A stretch of 64,000 bases of DNA, taken from CAYLHF01 sp964383365. GTDB taxonomy: Bacteria > Bacteroidota > Rhodothermia > Rhodothermales > UBA10348. Location of the stretch: assembly GCA_964383365.1 (NCBI GenBank), contig CAYLHF010000010.1, forward strand, positions 1-64,000. Direction: 5' to 3'. Below, in pieces: positions 45,888 through 55,896 of the stretch (position 1 is the first letter of the stretch; each line of letters begins with the position of its first letter). The position numbers and the translations under genes are program-made. The notes under the pieces are model-generated. The model did no database searches and was not told where the DNA came from. It saw nothing but the letters and a program-made list of their open reading frames with translations.

Positions 45888-47285
45888 TCAGCGCGGTAGT
45901 TTCTGGTCCAAATCTGCAACCACGTATGCCATAACAGCCATCGTGGCCACGGACAGTCCGACTTCATGGGGATCCAGCTTGTCGAGCATATCGGCGTTGG
46001 TATGGTGGTACCAGAAATATTCAGTTCCATCTACACGAAGACCCATCCCTGGCATCCCTTCGCGCATCATCGGACCTATATCGGCGCCTCCGCCACCCTT
46101 CGTGATGGAACCGGAATCGATACGATCGAGCAGGTGACCGATCTCCGAGACCATATCATATGCCGCATCGGTACCCGTAAATCCGAATCCCTTGGGTTTG
46201 AAAACGCCCCCATCAGACTCGATACCCAGGACGTGATCCGAGACCTCATTTAGATGGGCGTCGCGATATCCCGCACCGCCGCGTCCACCATTTTCCTCGT
46301 TGGTCCAACCCACCACTCGAACAGTTCTCTTCGGTCGGAGACCCAGTTTCTTCATCAGCAGAACGGCCTGCCATGCTGCAACGACACCGCCAGCATCGTC
46401 CATGGCTCCCTGCCCTACATCCCATGAATCGATGTGTCCGCCAAGAATGACGACTTCGTTTGGATATTCACTCCCGACGATTTCTCCCATTACATTTCGG
46501 GAAGGAGCGTCGGGAAGAGTGATATCATCCATGTTGAGTCGAACGACAATTTTTTGCCCCCGATTCTGCATCCGCTGCATCATCATTGCATCTTCGACGG
46601 TGACTGCGGCATGAGGAATCGGGACGACATCAGCCGCATATCTCGAATTTCCCGTATGAGGGGTATACATCGAGGCAGGACCGACTGAGCGGACGAGACT
46701 TGCAATAGCACCCACCTGAGAGGCCCGCACCGCACCTGTCGTTCGATACCTGACGGTATTTCCATAGGATGTAAAGGGCACGTTGTAGAGAACAATTTTA
46801 CCTCGAGCCTCCTCTGCGTGAGCATCCAGATCATCGAATGATCCGACGACAAGTACTTCTCCCGTAATTCCTTCAGGGGGTGTTCCGATGGAACCACCGA
46901 GCCCGAGTATCTGCAGGTTGGCATATCGTGGATCTATCAACTCGAGTCGTTCCTCGCCGCGTACCCAGTGAGGGACCATCACCCCTTCCGTGTGTACGTT
47001 CTGTAGTCCGTCTGACTGCATCTCTGCTTCAATCCAGTCGATCGCTTTTTCCAGGTTTTCGGAGCCACTGATTCTTGGACCGAATGTATCGACAACGTAG
47101 CCCAGGCGATCATATGCGAAGCTGTCTGCGAGGGCTGCATCGATGAGTTGGTCAGCAACGGCCCGATACGTACGCTGGATATTCATCCCTCTGTCCGACT
47201 GTCTGGCAGCGACAATCCGTGTCAGGCACATGGACGCTACGCCGCAGGATACCACGGCGAGAAGAAAGAGCCGTCTGTTGATCAT
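45888..47285 (-). CDS. Secreted M28-family metallopeptidase with PA domain
   Basis: 465 residues. Signal peptide to about 27. A PA-type inserted domain spans about 110-245. The zinc peptidase core has H284 and D296 (HIDSWDVGQGAMDD), E330-E331 (TNEENGG), D358 (ESDGG) and H428 (YHHTNAD), a complete M28 two-zinc set as in carboxypeptidase Q. It is likely an exported aminopeptidase or dipeptidase in the periplasm. It converges with the PrsW gene 23 bases away. Confidence 0.93.
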   Translation of the reverse strand: MINRRLFLLAVVSCGVASMCLTRIVAARQSDRGMNIQRTYRAVADQLIDAALADSFAYDRLGYVVDTFGPRISGSENLEKAIDWIEAEMQSDGLQNVHTEGVMVPHWVRGEERLELIDPRYANLQILGLGGSIGTPPEGITGEVLVVGSFDDLDAHAEEARGKIVLYNVPFTSYGNTVRYRTTGAVRASQVGAIASLVRSVGPASMYTPHTGNSRYAADVVPIPHAAVTVEDAMMMQRMQNRGQKIVVRLNMDDITLPDAPSRNVMGEIVGSEYPNEVVILGGHIDSWDVGQGAMDDAGGVVAAWQAVLLMKKLGLRPKRTVRVVGWTNEENGGRGGAGYRDAHLNEVSDHVLGIESDGGVFKPKGFGFTGTDAAYDMVSEIGHLLDRIDSGSITKGGGGADIGPMMREGMPGMGLRVDGTEYFWYHHTNADMLDKLDPHEVGLSVATMAVMAYVVADLDQKLPR

Positions 47286-47412
47286 GATGGCAAACCTTTT
47301 TTGAGATTTCTGGCACTCATTCGAATATCAGTGGATTAATCTACGACGAGAACTTGAAATGTGTGGTGACGTTCTTCGACCACGTGACTCGGGCTCTTTC
47401 ACACCATACAAC

Positions 47413-47934
47413 ATGCACATGAGAATCGGATTCGTACTCGGTATTTCACTGTTCGTAGCGACGACTGGATCGGCGCAGATGAGCCCGGGGTTCTCTATCA
47501 GACTGTATCCGGCCGGACAGATGATCGCATTTCAACTCGCCCTCGATTCTCCTGCGGAATCAGAGTACCGCTTGTATGCCGGGTACAATCGAACGCGTCG
47601 TAGAGACTGGGGAAAGCACGAAGATGAACGAGGAGGAGGCCCGGGCGGTGGCGTCGAGATGATCCGTTTTTTGAGTGCATCTGAAAAAAATTGGTTCTAT
47701 GGCTTCCGGGCAGAGGCGTGGTCTCTGAACATCGACTGGAGACAAAATGGGGTTTCTGGCTCCTCTCGTACTCTGGTACTTCAACCGATGGCGGTAGCGG
47801 GATACCGTTTGACACCCGGAAGCGTATCCGCCGATCTATCCCTGTCTCTGGGCCGAGAAATCAACACTCATACGCGAGGCGAGGCCGTCGGAGAAGGAAT
47901 GATTATTCTGGGAGGCATCAGCCTCACGTATTAA
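47413..47934 (+). CDS. Small outer-membrane beta-barrel-like protein
   Basis: 173 residues from ATG 47413 (or 171 from 47419); a further upstream start at 47359 would precede the signal peptide with polar residues. Signal peptide ends at about GSAQ. The rest has alternating amphipathic strands ending in an aromatic C-terminal residue (GGISLTY), as in eight-stranded barrels. No named family recognised. Confidence 0.65.
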   Translation: MHMRIGFVLGISLFVATTGSAQMSPGFSIRLYPAGQMIAFQLALDSPAESEYRLYAGYNRTRRRDWGKHEDERGGGPGGGVEMIRFLSASEKNWFYGFRAEAWSLNIDWRQNGVSGSSRTLVLQPMAVAGYRLTPGSVSADLSLSLGREINTHTRGEAVGEGMIILGGISLTY

Positions 47935-47985
47935 CGTCGGTATATCTCGTCATGCGTCCCGAAGCTTACGTGAGCGCTCGTTGAC

Positions 47986-49899
47986 CTACTCTTCCTGAAG
48001 CGACTCATCGATCATGCGGGCAGCAATCCGGGAAAAATCGGACGCCGTGACTATGCCTACCAGCTCCCCGTGTCTCACAACCGGTAATGCCCCAAACCCC
48101 TTATTTCGCATGAGTGCTATTGCTTCTCTCGTGGGTGTTTCTGGAGAAATAGCGACCGGGTCGGTCACCATGACATCTTTCACCGCTACCTCGGCCGACC
48201 CATCAGACTCATGTTCGGCCATATACCGGAGAATACCCCTGTATGTGACCATACCGACCAATTTGTGATGATGGTTCTCCACCGGTACGTGTCTGATGTG
48301 GCGCCAGTCCATCAGCACTGCAACAAACTCGATCAGTTCCTCCTCACCCACTGTGAATAAATCGGTTGTCATGAAGTGTTCGACACGGGAATCTCGAATG
48401 CGAGATAGATCAGACACGGTTGCATTGGCCAGATCCCACGTGTGGCCTGCAGTCATCGTCTTCTGATTCTCGATCATCCGGCAGACCAACGTATCCAATC
48501 GTTCGGATCGGGAGGTTCCTTCTCTCTTCATTTTCAACAGGGACTCCAGTTGCCATTGCGAGCCCGTTCTCCGAGACGATACGCGTTCCCTGATTACGCC
48601 CAGGTACCGGTCTATATCGGATCCAGCAATACCATTCATTTCCAGTCCTTGCCTGGCGATGGGCAGAAGCTCTTTACCGATCAGATCAACGACGGACCAG
48701 CGACGAGAGTCAATCCAGTCCACTTCCACGGCGAGCCCGAGCCTGGCTGCCTTCACAAAGTTGCTTTTTGCATTATCAAAGTCCATCAACTCCCTGATGT
48801 CATCGTATCTGTCGGCCATCCCGGTTACAAGTCCAAACCAGAATGCAGCGTTTGCCATCTCATCGACGACGCTCGGTCCTGAAGGCAGAATTCTGTTTTC
48901 AATTCGGAGGTGCGGTTTACCGTTCGTTATACCGTAGCACGCTCTGTTCCATCTATAGACTGTTCCGTTGTGTAATTGTAGCGCTCGCAATTTGGGTATT
49001 TCACCTTTCCCGAGTACCTCCGACGAGTCATCAAAATCGCTCGTCATGAGAACACGGAAGCGTGCAATGTCCTCCTTGTACAACTCGGTAACAGAGGAAT
49101 TCAGCCATTCGGTTCCAAAATGAACACGGGGGCTCATTTCGCGCAGATACAAATTGCTGCTTCTCATATCAACAGCCTGCTGAAAAAGTGCTATTCGGGT
49201 CTCTCGCCAGAGACGCTTTCCGAACAGGACCGGTGAATTCGATGCTGCGGCCAGCACAGGAGCCGCGACGAGTTGAGCGACATTGTAGAAATGAGCAAAT
49301 TCGTCCGGAGAAACCTGTAAATGAGTCTGAAACGACGTATTGCATCCCTCTACCATGATATTGTCATGCTGGAAAAACAATTCATCGACGCCCCGGATCT
49401 GGTACTGAGCCATGCCGTCTTTCAGGGACATGATCGCATCATTCAGGGCGTAGTAACGGGGCATCGGAGCCATATTGTCCAGACTCAAGTCACTCGCATG
49501 GATGGTCGGCAGAATACCGATCATCGCGACGGTGGCGTCAAACTCAGTTGCCAGACCCTGCACATATTTCAGCACTTCCTCGACCTGATGCTCCATTCTG
49601 GAAAGACAGTCTCCTTCGAAAACATATGGATCGAGATTAAACTCCAGATTGAACCGCGTGAGTTCACTTACCAGCCTTTCGTCCGTATTCCGAGCCAGCA
49701 CCTCCTCGGCAATCGGAGCAGGTTGCCACCTCCGGTCGACGAGAAACAACTCTTGTTCAGCTCCGATTCGACGCACGTCGGACTCGAAAATGCCGTCGGT
49801 CAGCATCTGTTCCAGCGTCCGAACATCTCTGACTACCTGGCGCGTAAACCTTCTTACCGCCTCTGGATTCTGTTGCTGATGAACATCATGTTCGCCCAT
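47986..49899 (-). CDS. GCS2-type carboxylate-amine ligase fused to a CBS pair
   Basis: 637 residues from ATG 49899; an in-frame start at 49989 adds 30 residues without a clear role. Residues about 20-430 match the glutamate-cysteine-ligase-2 (COG2170) fold: GAEQELFLVD, NLEFNLDPYVFEG, and EGCNTSFQTHLQV with metal- and substrate-binding acids. About 490-630 are two CBS domains (HFMTTDLFTV, DVMVTDPVAIS), which often sense adenosine nucleotides. The first part may join glutamate or another acid to an amine; the CBS pair suggests energy-linked control. Confidence 0.85.
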   Translation of the reverse strand: MGEHDVHQQQNPEAVRRFTRQVVRDVRTLEQMLTDGIFESDVRRIGAEQELFLVDRRWQPAPIAEEVLARNTDERLVSELTRFNLEFNLDPYVFEGDCLSRMEHQVEEVLKYVQGLATEFDATVAMIGILPTIHASDLSLDNMAPMPRYYALNDAIMSLKDGMAQYQIRGVDELFFQHDNIMVEGCNTSFQTHLQVSPDEFAHFYNVAQLVAAPVLAAASNSPVLFGKRLWRETRIALFQQAVDMRSSNLYLREMSPRVHFGTEWLNSSVTELYKEDIARFRVLMTSDFDDSSEVLGKGEIPKLRALQLHNGTVYRWNRACYGITNGKPHLRIENRILPSGPSVVDEMANAAFWFGLVTGMADRYDDIRELMDFDNAKSNFVKAARLGLAVEVDWIDSRRWSVVDLIGKELLPIARQGLEMNGIAGSDIDRYLGVIRERVSSRRTGSQWQLESLLKMKREGTSRSERLDTLVCRMIENQKTMTAGHTWDLANATVSDLSRIRDSRVEHFMTTDLFTVGEEELIEFVAVLMDWRHIRHVPVENHHHKLVGMVTYRGILRYMAEHESDGSAEVAVKDVMVTDPVAISPETPTREAIALMRNKGFGALPVVRHGELVGIVTASDFSRIAARMIDESLQEE

Positions 49900-50127
49900 G
49901 AAACTCTCAAAAATAATGTGGAGACTGACTACTCTCGATTCCCCGTGCTGCGTTTCGACGCGGTACGATCCAAAATATAACGCATCCAACTGATTGGAGA
50001 CCTACTGAACGGAATTTATCGATACCACCCCTTGCTATGCCGGGCCGGTCCCGCCGACATTTAGCGAAAGGGAACACCAAATCTTGTCGTCTCGTTTTGC
50101 CACTCGTGTTCTAACAGCGAACGTCAT

Positions 50128-51417
50128 ATGTCCAATCATTCAGTGAACACAGCGGCATTTTCAGGGACGCTTTTCCTTGTGGTGTCGTTATTGACACTAT
50201 CTCCCACCTCGCTCACGGCGCAGGTTAATGACCCTTCGGACCACCCGCTCAATACCGAGCTGGTTCTGATCCGGGCCATGACACACGCGTATGCGGGTGA
50301 CCTCGCCGACGCCGAATCAATTCTGCGACGGGGACTCGATGCCGCACCCGATAACGCATCACTCCTCTCGGAAATGGCCTATGTGAAGGAGCAAATGGGG
50401 ACGATCTCCGAAGCTCTGTTCTTCATGAGTTTAGCCGTTCAAAACGATTCTGTTCATGTTCAGTTCAGCACGGACCTGGCCCGACTCCAGGTACTAACAG
50501 GAGACGTCCGGGCTGCAGTTTCGACGTATTCCCAGGCGATCCATAGGTATCCATCTGATGTACCTCTGAGACTTCTCTTCGCGAAGATGCTCATCCGATT
50601 TGATCGACTCGAGGATGCTCTGTTGCAGATCGATAGTGCCCTTCAGCATCCTGAATTCAGGATTGAGTCTCTATCGATCGGTGCAGATCTGGCTCGGATG
50701 CTGGGCAGAGACGAACTACTTGAATCGTATGAATCTGAATTAGTAAGACTCGACCCGTTTGGAAGATCCTACCCCCGGGCTATGGCAGAACTCTTCATGC
50801 GCCAGGGACGATGGGAGGACGCAGTCAACGCGTTCGAACGTGCAATGGAACTCGATCCTGAGAATACGGACGTACAGGAGGCGTTACATGTGGCCAGAGC
50901 ACGCCAAGATCGAATGAGGCTGCAAACGGATGAAATGATTCCAGCCGGGGATGCAACGCAGTTGGATTCTGCCTTCACGTCGGAAGATTCCCGAGAAGTA
51001 GAGTCTACAGCGTCGAAATTACGCTTATTGAAAGCCAGCGTACAAATGAATCCAGGTGACACGAATGCTATTCGCGCACTTGCCGACGCCTATCTGGGCC
51101 AGTCCGAATTCGCCGATGCGGCACCTCTATTCAGACGAATCGTCGATCTTGACCCACGCAATCTGGATGCATGGCGTCTCGGTATCGAATCGTACGTTGC
51201 GTCGGAGAATTTGAAGATGTCTCTCACAATGTCTGAAGATGCCCTGCTGTTGTTTCCCGGATACGTTCCGTTGATGATCCTTCGGGTACATGCACTGGAA
51301 CAATCAGGGCAGTTAAAAGAAGCGGTCCGACTGCTCGAGACGCTGATCGAGCGGTCTGATGACCGGAAGTTCAGGGTCCAACTCGATCGAATCCGGTCCA
51401 AGATTCAAAACCACTGA
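50128..51417 (+). CDS. Secreted/periplasmic TPR protein
   Basis: 429 residues. Signal peptide to about 31 (LSPTSLTAQ). Then about ten TPR units in two blocks (about 45-260 and 310-425), with a polar linker between (SAFTSEDSREVEST). It is followed after 170 bases by a DUF4292 lipoprotein and an EnvC-like protein, a neighbourhood common in Bacteroidota, so a role in envelope assembly is likely. A weak five-pair hairpin (51418-51430) follows the stop. Confidence 0.85.
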   Translation: MSNHSVNTAAFSGTLFLVVSLLTLSPTSLTAQVNDPSDHPLNTELVLIRAMTHAYAGDLADAESILRRGLDAAPDNASLLSEMAYVKEQMGTISEALFFMSLAVQNDSVHVQFSTDLARLQVLTGDVRAAVSTYSQAIHRYPSDVPLRLLFAKMLIRFDRLEDALLQIDSALQHPEFRIESLSIGADLARMLGRDELLESYESELVRLDPFGRSYPRAMAELFMRQGRWEDAVNAFERAMELDPENTDVQEALHVARARQDRMRLQTDEMIPAGDATQLDSAFTSEDSREVESTASKLRLLKASVQMNPGDTNAIRALADAYLGQSEFADAAPLFRRIVDLDPRNLDAWRLGIESYVASENLKMSLTMSEDALLLFPGYVPLMILRVHALEQSGQLKEAVRLLETLIERSDDRKFRVQLDRIRSKIQNH

Positions 51418-51587
51418 CCCCGACTCGGGGCTACGGTTCAGGAAAAATATTCCACGAACCGCACTCTGGCGGCCTGTTTTTCCTCGTTTTACTCCCATCC
51501 TGTGGAGGGAACGATTGCCGCCTGCACCTGTTTTCCAGGACCGCTACCCGGTGAAATGAGTCACGAGCACTCTGCTAAATCTCAACT

Positions 51588-52367
51588 ATGACACGCTGGA
51601 TATCCGTATGTATTCTCGTTATGTCGCCGTTTCTGTATTCGTGCAGGAGTACGGCACCGTCCATCCAGCATGCGATGAAACCCGGCGACATCGATCCAAC
51701 AATGGGAGTATCTGACGTTCTGAGAACCCTTCCATCTGCTCCTTCCACGCTCTCAGAACTGTACATGGAAACCAGTGTTGCGCTTTCATCTCCGGACGAA
51801 CACGGACGGTTCAGTACCCGAATCAACTATCGAAAAGGGGATTCTACGCTAATCAGAGTGCGATTTCCACTCGGGATAGAGGGCGCGCGCGTATTGATTA
51901 CGCAGGATAGCGCGTTTGTTTACGACCGGGTCCACAAGGAATTGTATATGGGGCTGGCTGATCGTATCTCGGCCGTTCTACCGGGCGCCGTCCCGGGTAC
52001 GGATCTGGTCGATTTGGCTCTGGATTTTGGCGTACCGGACCCGGAAGTGCCGTGGGTGCTGTCGTCAGACAGGCTCAGGTATCATTTATTCTCCCCGGAT
52101 TCGACATTGCACTATGCGGTAGACCCGACCATCTGGCGGATCGTGCAATACGAAGAACGTACACCCGGAGGCACGATTATTGAGCAACGCTGGTATACAG
52201 ATTTCGCGATGTTCAACCATATCGTGTTACCAAGGCATCTGAACGTCTCTAGACCGACGGAAGACACGCGCCTGAGTATGACTCTCAGGAAACTGGATAC
52301 CGCGCCAGTCGATCTTTCATTCGATCTGAACGTCAAGGCCGATGCCAGACGTACGCGAATCAACTGA
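51588..52367 (+). CDS. DUF4292-type envelope lipoprotein
   Basis: 259 residues. Lipobox LYSC, Cys at 19. The body has the many-stranded pattern of DUF4292, a LolA/LolB-like fold (STRINYRKGDSTLIRVRFPLGIEGARVLITQDSAFVYDR). Its stop shares one base with the start of the EnvC-like gene, so they are cotranslated. A lipid- or lipoprotein-handling role is suggested by fold only. Confidence 0.82.
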   Translation: MTRWISVCILVMSPFLYSCRSTAPSIQHAMKPGDIDPTMGVSDVLRTLPSAPSTLSELYMETSVALSSPDEHGRFSTRINYRKGDSTLIRVRFPLGIEGARVLITQDSAFVYDRVHKELYMGLADRISAVLPGAVPGTDLVDLALDFGVPDPEVPWVLSSDRLRYHLFSPDSTLHYAVDPTIWRIVQYEERTPGGTIIEQRWYTDFAMFNHIVLPRHLNVSRPTEDTRLSMTLRKLDTAPVDLSFDLNVKADARRTRIN

Positions 52368-53569
52368 TGCGTTTTTTTACTCAGAATCAATGCTATCCTG
52401 CGGCGCTGGCGGCAACACTGTGTCTTGCGCTGACAACAGTTTCCGGTAGTTTCGCCCAGTCAGATCGGGCCTCGACAGAACGTGAACTTGCGCAGTTGCG
52501 AGACGAGATCGCAGTGCAGGAAAAATCGCTCGCCCGTACAGAAAAAAATGAACATGCATCACTGGTAAAACTGGGTTCTATCGATCGTCAGATTGGAAAG
52601 CGCGAAAAACTGGTTACTACGTATCGGACGCGCATGTCTGAGTTGGTCAATGAGCGAGACTCCCTGAAGGCATCGATCGAGTCTCTAGAATCTGACCTGT
52701 CGAATCTGAAGGGCGAATATCGTTCCCGGGCGACCCACGCGTACAAGTATGGACGTCTACACGACGTTGCACTGATCCTTTCAGCCAGCTCAATCAACGA
52801 AATGTTGATTCGAGTCCGATACCTCCACCGGTTCAGCAATAAACGCCAGAGCCAACTATCCAATATTGGAGACGCGACAACCGCTCTCAAGGCACGTAGA
52901 ACCGACCTCCAGCGAACACTGGTGAGAAATGAAGTCCTGCTCAATGATGTCGAGAAAGAGCAGGAGCGTCTGGTGGAATTGAGAAAGGATAGAAACCGTC
53001 AGATTTCGGCTCTCCGGAGACAGAAGTCGAAACTGAAACGATCGATCGACGACAAAGTTGGGAATGCGAGTCAGTTGGAGAAGCAGATCAAGGCACTCAT
53101 AGCGGCCGAGATCGCAAAAAACCGGGACGGAGCTACGAGTCTGTCATCGTCCGCATTGTCGACTGCCTTCAGAAATAGCCGGGGCGCTCTTGATTGGCCC
53201 GTGTCTGGTCGGGTCACGGAACCATTCGGCGAAACAGTCAATCCGCAATACGGAACGAGAACGCCCAATCCAGGCCTGGTCATCAGTACCGACGCATCGG
53301 CAGAGGTACATGCGGTTTTCGGTGGCCGCGTAACCACCGTCGACGTTATGCCGGACCTCGGAAGGTATATGATTATCGAACATGGCCAGTACCATAGCGT
53401 ATATGGAAACCTGTCGCTTTTCTACGTGGCAAAAAATGGTGCTGTGGAGGCGGGACAACTGATCGGTCGGGCCGGAACGGACGCCGAACCGAAAGGACCG
53501 GCTGTATTTTTCGGGATATTCAAGGATGGTCAGGCGGTCGATCCTGCGCGATGGCTTGAAAAGAAGTAG
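52367..53569 (+). CDS. envC: EnvC-like murein hydrolase activator
   Basis: 400 residues. Signal peptide to about 28. Long coiled coil (about 30-255, LAQLRDEIAVQEKSLARTEK). C-terminal LytM/M23 domain (about 275-400) whose zinc site is broken: NPGLVISTD replaces HxGxD, and YGNLS replaces YxHxS, while HGQY remains. EnvC proteins show the same loss and activate amidases rather than cut peptidoglycan themselves. It starts within the stop of the DUF4292 gene. Confidence 0.9.
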   Translation: MRFFTQNQCYPAALAATLCLALTTVSGSFAQSDRASTERELAQLRDEIAVQEKSLARTEKNEHASLVKLGSIDRQIGKREKLVTTYRTRMSELVNERDSLKASIESLESDLSNLKGEYRSRATHAYKYGRLHDVALILSASSINEMLIRVRYLHRFSNKRQSQLSNIGDATTALKARRTDLQRTLVRNEVLLNDVEKEQERLVELRKDRNRQISALRRQKSKLKRSIDDKVGNASQLEKQIKALIAAEIAKNRDGATSLSSSALSTAFRNSRGALDWPVSGRVTEPFGETVNPQYGTRTPNPGLVISTDASAEVHAVFGGRVTTVDVMPDLGRYMIIEHGQYHSVYGNLSLFYVAKNGAVEAGQLIGRAGTDAEPKGPAVFFGIFKDGQAVDPARWLEKK

Positions 53570-53677
53570 TCGGCTACCTTTCCGGGCAGACCCATCATCC
53601 TGTTGCATGGAAACGGTCCGCATTCGTACCGGAAGATCCTCGTTTGCATCCCCCTGGAGCCCGTCGTAGCTTTTAAA

Positions 53678-54340
53678 ATGGTCGGGAAGAAACTCATCAC
53701 GGAAGCGCGGATTCTGGAGACGGCAAAGGCCGGTCTATCCACACTTACGATCTCTCCAGATTCGATCTTGTCTCCGCTGGCAAAAGACGCGGCCCGCGAT
53801 CGGGGCATTACCATCGTCGTGGGCTCTTCCCCTGAATCAGGGTCTGAATCGTTTTCAGTTCCAGGTACTCCTCCTGTTGGTTCCATTATCTGCATAGGAA
53901 GTGACCACGGTGGTTTTTCGTATAAGACCGAACTCATTGAATTCGTCCGGGAACTGGGTTGGAAGGTAGTCGATGTCGGGACGGACCGACCTCGAAGCTG
54001 TGATTATCCCGATTTTGCTTATGCGGTAGCCAAGATGGTCGCCGAGGGAAGGGCATCCGTCGGAATTATGCTGGATGGGGCTGGAATCGGATCCGCGATT
54101 GTCTGCAACAAGGTTCCTGGAATACGAGCGGCATGCGCGTACAATGAGTTCACCGCCTGGAACGCCAGGGCGCATAACAACACCAACGTGTTGACGCTCG
54201 GTAGCAGGACGCTGGGTATCGAGGTCTGCAAGGCAATCATCAAAACATTTCTTTCCACCCCCTATGAGGGCGGACGACATGAACGGCGGGTCTCCAAAAT
54301 GATGGACGTAGAAGCACGATTTACCGGCGACTCGTCGTAA
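53678..54340 (+). CDS. RpiB-family isomerase with N-terminal extension and Cys-to-Asp change
   Basis: 220 residues from ATG 53678; a TTG at 53603 is the alternative. RpiB/LacAB core from about 66: SDHGGF, DYPDFAYAVAKMVAEG, NKVPGIRAACAYNEFTAWNARAHNNTNVLTLGSR. Where E. coli RpiB has its catalytic Cys (ICGTGIG), this one has D133 (MLDGAGIG). Some RpiB proteins use Glu here instead, so activity is possible but the substrate may differ. The 60-residue N-terminal part (KKLITEARILETAK, SPLAKDAARDRGI) is like tails seen on some microcompartment-linked enzymes. Likely ribose-5-phosphate or related sugar-phosphate isomerisation. Confidence 0.82.
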   Translation: MVGKKLITEARILETAKAGLSTLTISPDSILSPLAKDAARDRGITIVVGSSPESGSESFSVPGTPPVGSIICIGSDHGGFSYKTELIEFVRELGWKVVDVGTDRPRSCDYPDFAYAVAKMVAEGRASVGIMLDGAGIGSAIVCNKVPGIRAACAYNEFTAWNARAHNNTNVLTLGSRTLGIEVCKAIIKTFLSTPYEGGRHERRVSKMMDVEARFTGDSS

Positions 54341-54455
54341 TTTTTGGGGCAATGGACGTCTGTTTTCACTCTGTCTGCACTCCCCACGCAGACTTCGACC
54401 CGTATTTTTGCCCGTCACTCGAATCGACGACTAATCGTTTTAGAATCCTACTATC

Positions 54456-55877
54456 ATGGCAGCATCAGTTTACGACGTGGTAATTCTTGGCTCCGGCCCC
54501 GGTGGATATGAGACCGCCATTCGATCCAGCCAGCTCGGCCTGAAGACAGCCATTATAGAGAAGAACAAGCTCGGAGGCGTATGCCTCAATGTCGGGTGTA
54601 TTCCCACGAAAGCATTGTTGAAGAGCGCCGAAATGATGGAGTACGGTAGACATCTGGACTCGTACGGTTTGTCTCTTGAGGGAACGCTGTCAGCCGACTT
54701 CGGGAAGGTCGTTGAGCGTAGCCGAGGCGTCGCGAACAAGATGAATCAGGGCGTGCAGTTCCTGATGAAAAAAAACAACGTCGATGTCCTGTTTGGATTC
54801 GGGACCCTGCAGGGAAGTGGCAAGATCGATATAAAACCATCCATCGATATGGACGGAAAAGAAATCGGATCCGCTCTCAGCGTACAGGCAAAGCATATTA
54901 TTGTAGCGACCGGAGCCCGCCCGAGAGAGATCCCGCCTCTGCCTCTCGACGGGAAGAAAATTATCTCATCTACCGAGGCCCTTCTGCAGACGAACCAGCC
55001 GAAACGACTCGTGATCTGCGGAGCCGGAGCCATCGGAGTTGAATTTGCGTATTTCTATCACAATATGGGGACCGAGGTCACCATCGTCGAATTGTTGGAC
55101 CGTCTGGTCCCGGTCGAAGATAAAGACGTCTCCCGGGAACTCGCCCGGTGGTTCAAGAAGGCGGGAATCAAGATTATGACGTCTGCGGCGGTAGAAAAAG
55201 TGGATTCGGCGGGTGAGTCGCTCAAGGTTCACATCAAGACGAAGAAGGGACAGGAAATTGTGGAAACGGACCAGGTCCTTTCGGCCGTGGGTATTTCTGG
55301 CAATGTCGAGGGAATCGGACTCGAGAAAGCCGGTGTCAAAGTTGAACGCGGCGCCATCGTTGTAGACGAGTTCAACCGAACGTCGACTGCAGGCGTGTAT
55401 GCCATCGGAGATGTTGCAGGTCCACCCTGGTTAGCACATAAAGCAAGCCACGAAGGAATCCTGTGTGTTGAAAAAATAGCAGGAATGAACGTATCCCCCA
55501 TGGACAAGAAGAACATCCCGGGATGTACGTATTGCCAGCCCCAGATCGCGTCCGTTGGATACACGGAGGTGGCGGCAAAGGAGGCTGGCTTCGAAGTGAA
55601 AGTCGGCAAGTTCCCGTTCAGCGCGTCGGGGAAAGCGTCTGCGGCGGGGCACAGTGAGGGGTTCGTGAAAATAATCTACGATGCCCGGTACGGTGAGTTA
55701 CTGGGCTGTCACATCATCGGTTATGATGCGACAGAGTTAATCGCGGAAGCCGTGACGGCCCGTACGCTCGAGACGACCGCACATGAAATCATGGAGACCA
55801 TCCATCCTCATCCCACGCTTTCTGAAGGCGTTCTGGAAGCGACACGAGCTGCGTTCGGACGCGCCATCAACACCTGA
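54456..55877 (+). CDS. lpdA: Dihydrolipoyl dehydrogenase
   Basis: 473 residues, full length. FAD motif GSGPGGYE (about 12-19), redox CLNVGC (Cys about 43 and 48), NAD motif GAGAIGVEF, and HPHPTLSE with the catalytic His-Glu pair near the C-terminus. E3 component of pyruvate/2-oxoglutarate dehydrogenase and glycine cleavage. No E1/E2 genes are adjacent. It converges with metG 19 bases away. Confidence 0.96.
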   Translation: MAASVYDVVILGSGPGGYETAIRSSQLGLKTAIIEKNKLGGVCLNVGCIPTKALLKSAEMMEYGRHLDSYGLSLEGTLSADFGKVVERSRGVANKMNQGVQFLMKKNNVDVLFGFGTLQGSGKIDIKPSIDMDGKEIGSALSVQAKHIIVATGARPREIPPLPLDGKKIISSTEALLQTNQPKRLVICGAGAIGVEFAYFYHNMGTEVTIVELLDRLVPVEDKDVSRELARWFKKAGIKIMTSAAVEKVDSAGESLKVHIKTKKGQEIVETDQVLSAVGISGNVEGIGLEKAGVKVERGAIVVDEFNRTSTAGVYAIGDVAGPPWLAHKASHEGILCVEKIAGMNVSPMDKKNIPGCTYCQPQIASVGYTEVAAKEAGFEVKVGKFPFSASGKASAAGHSEGFVKIIYDARYGELLGCHIIGYDATELIAEAVTARTLETTAHEIMETIHPHPTLSEGVLEATRAAFGRAINT

Positions 55878-55896
55878 TCCGGTCCGCGACCGAACC

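Noticed and set aside
49321..49980. 219-codon plus-strand open frame
   Set aside because: Lies antisense inside the GCS2-CBS gene; shadow.
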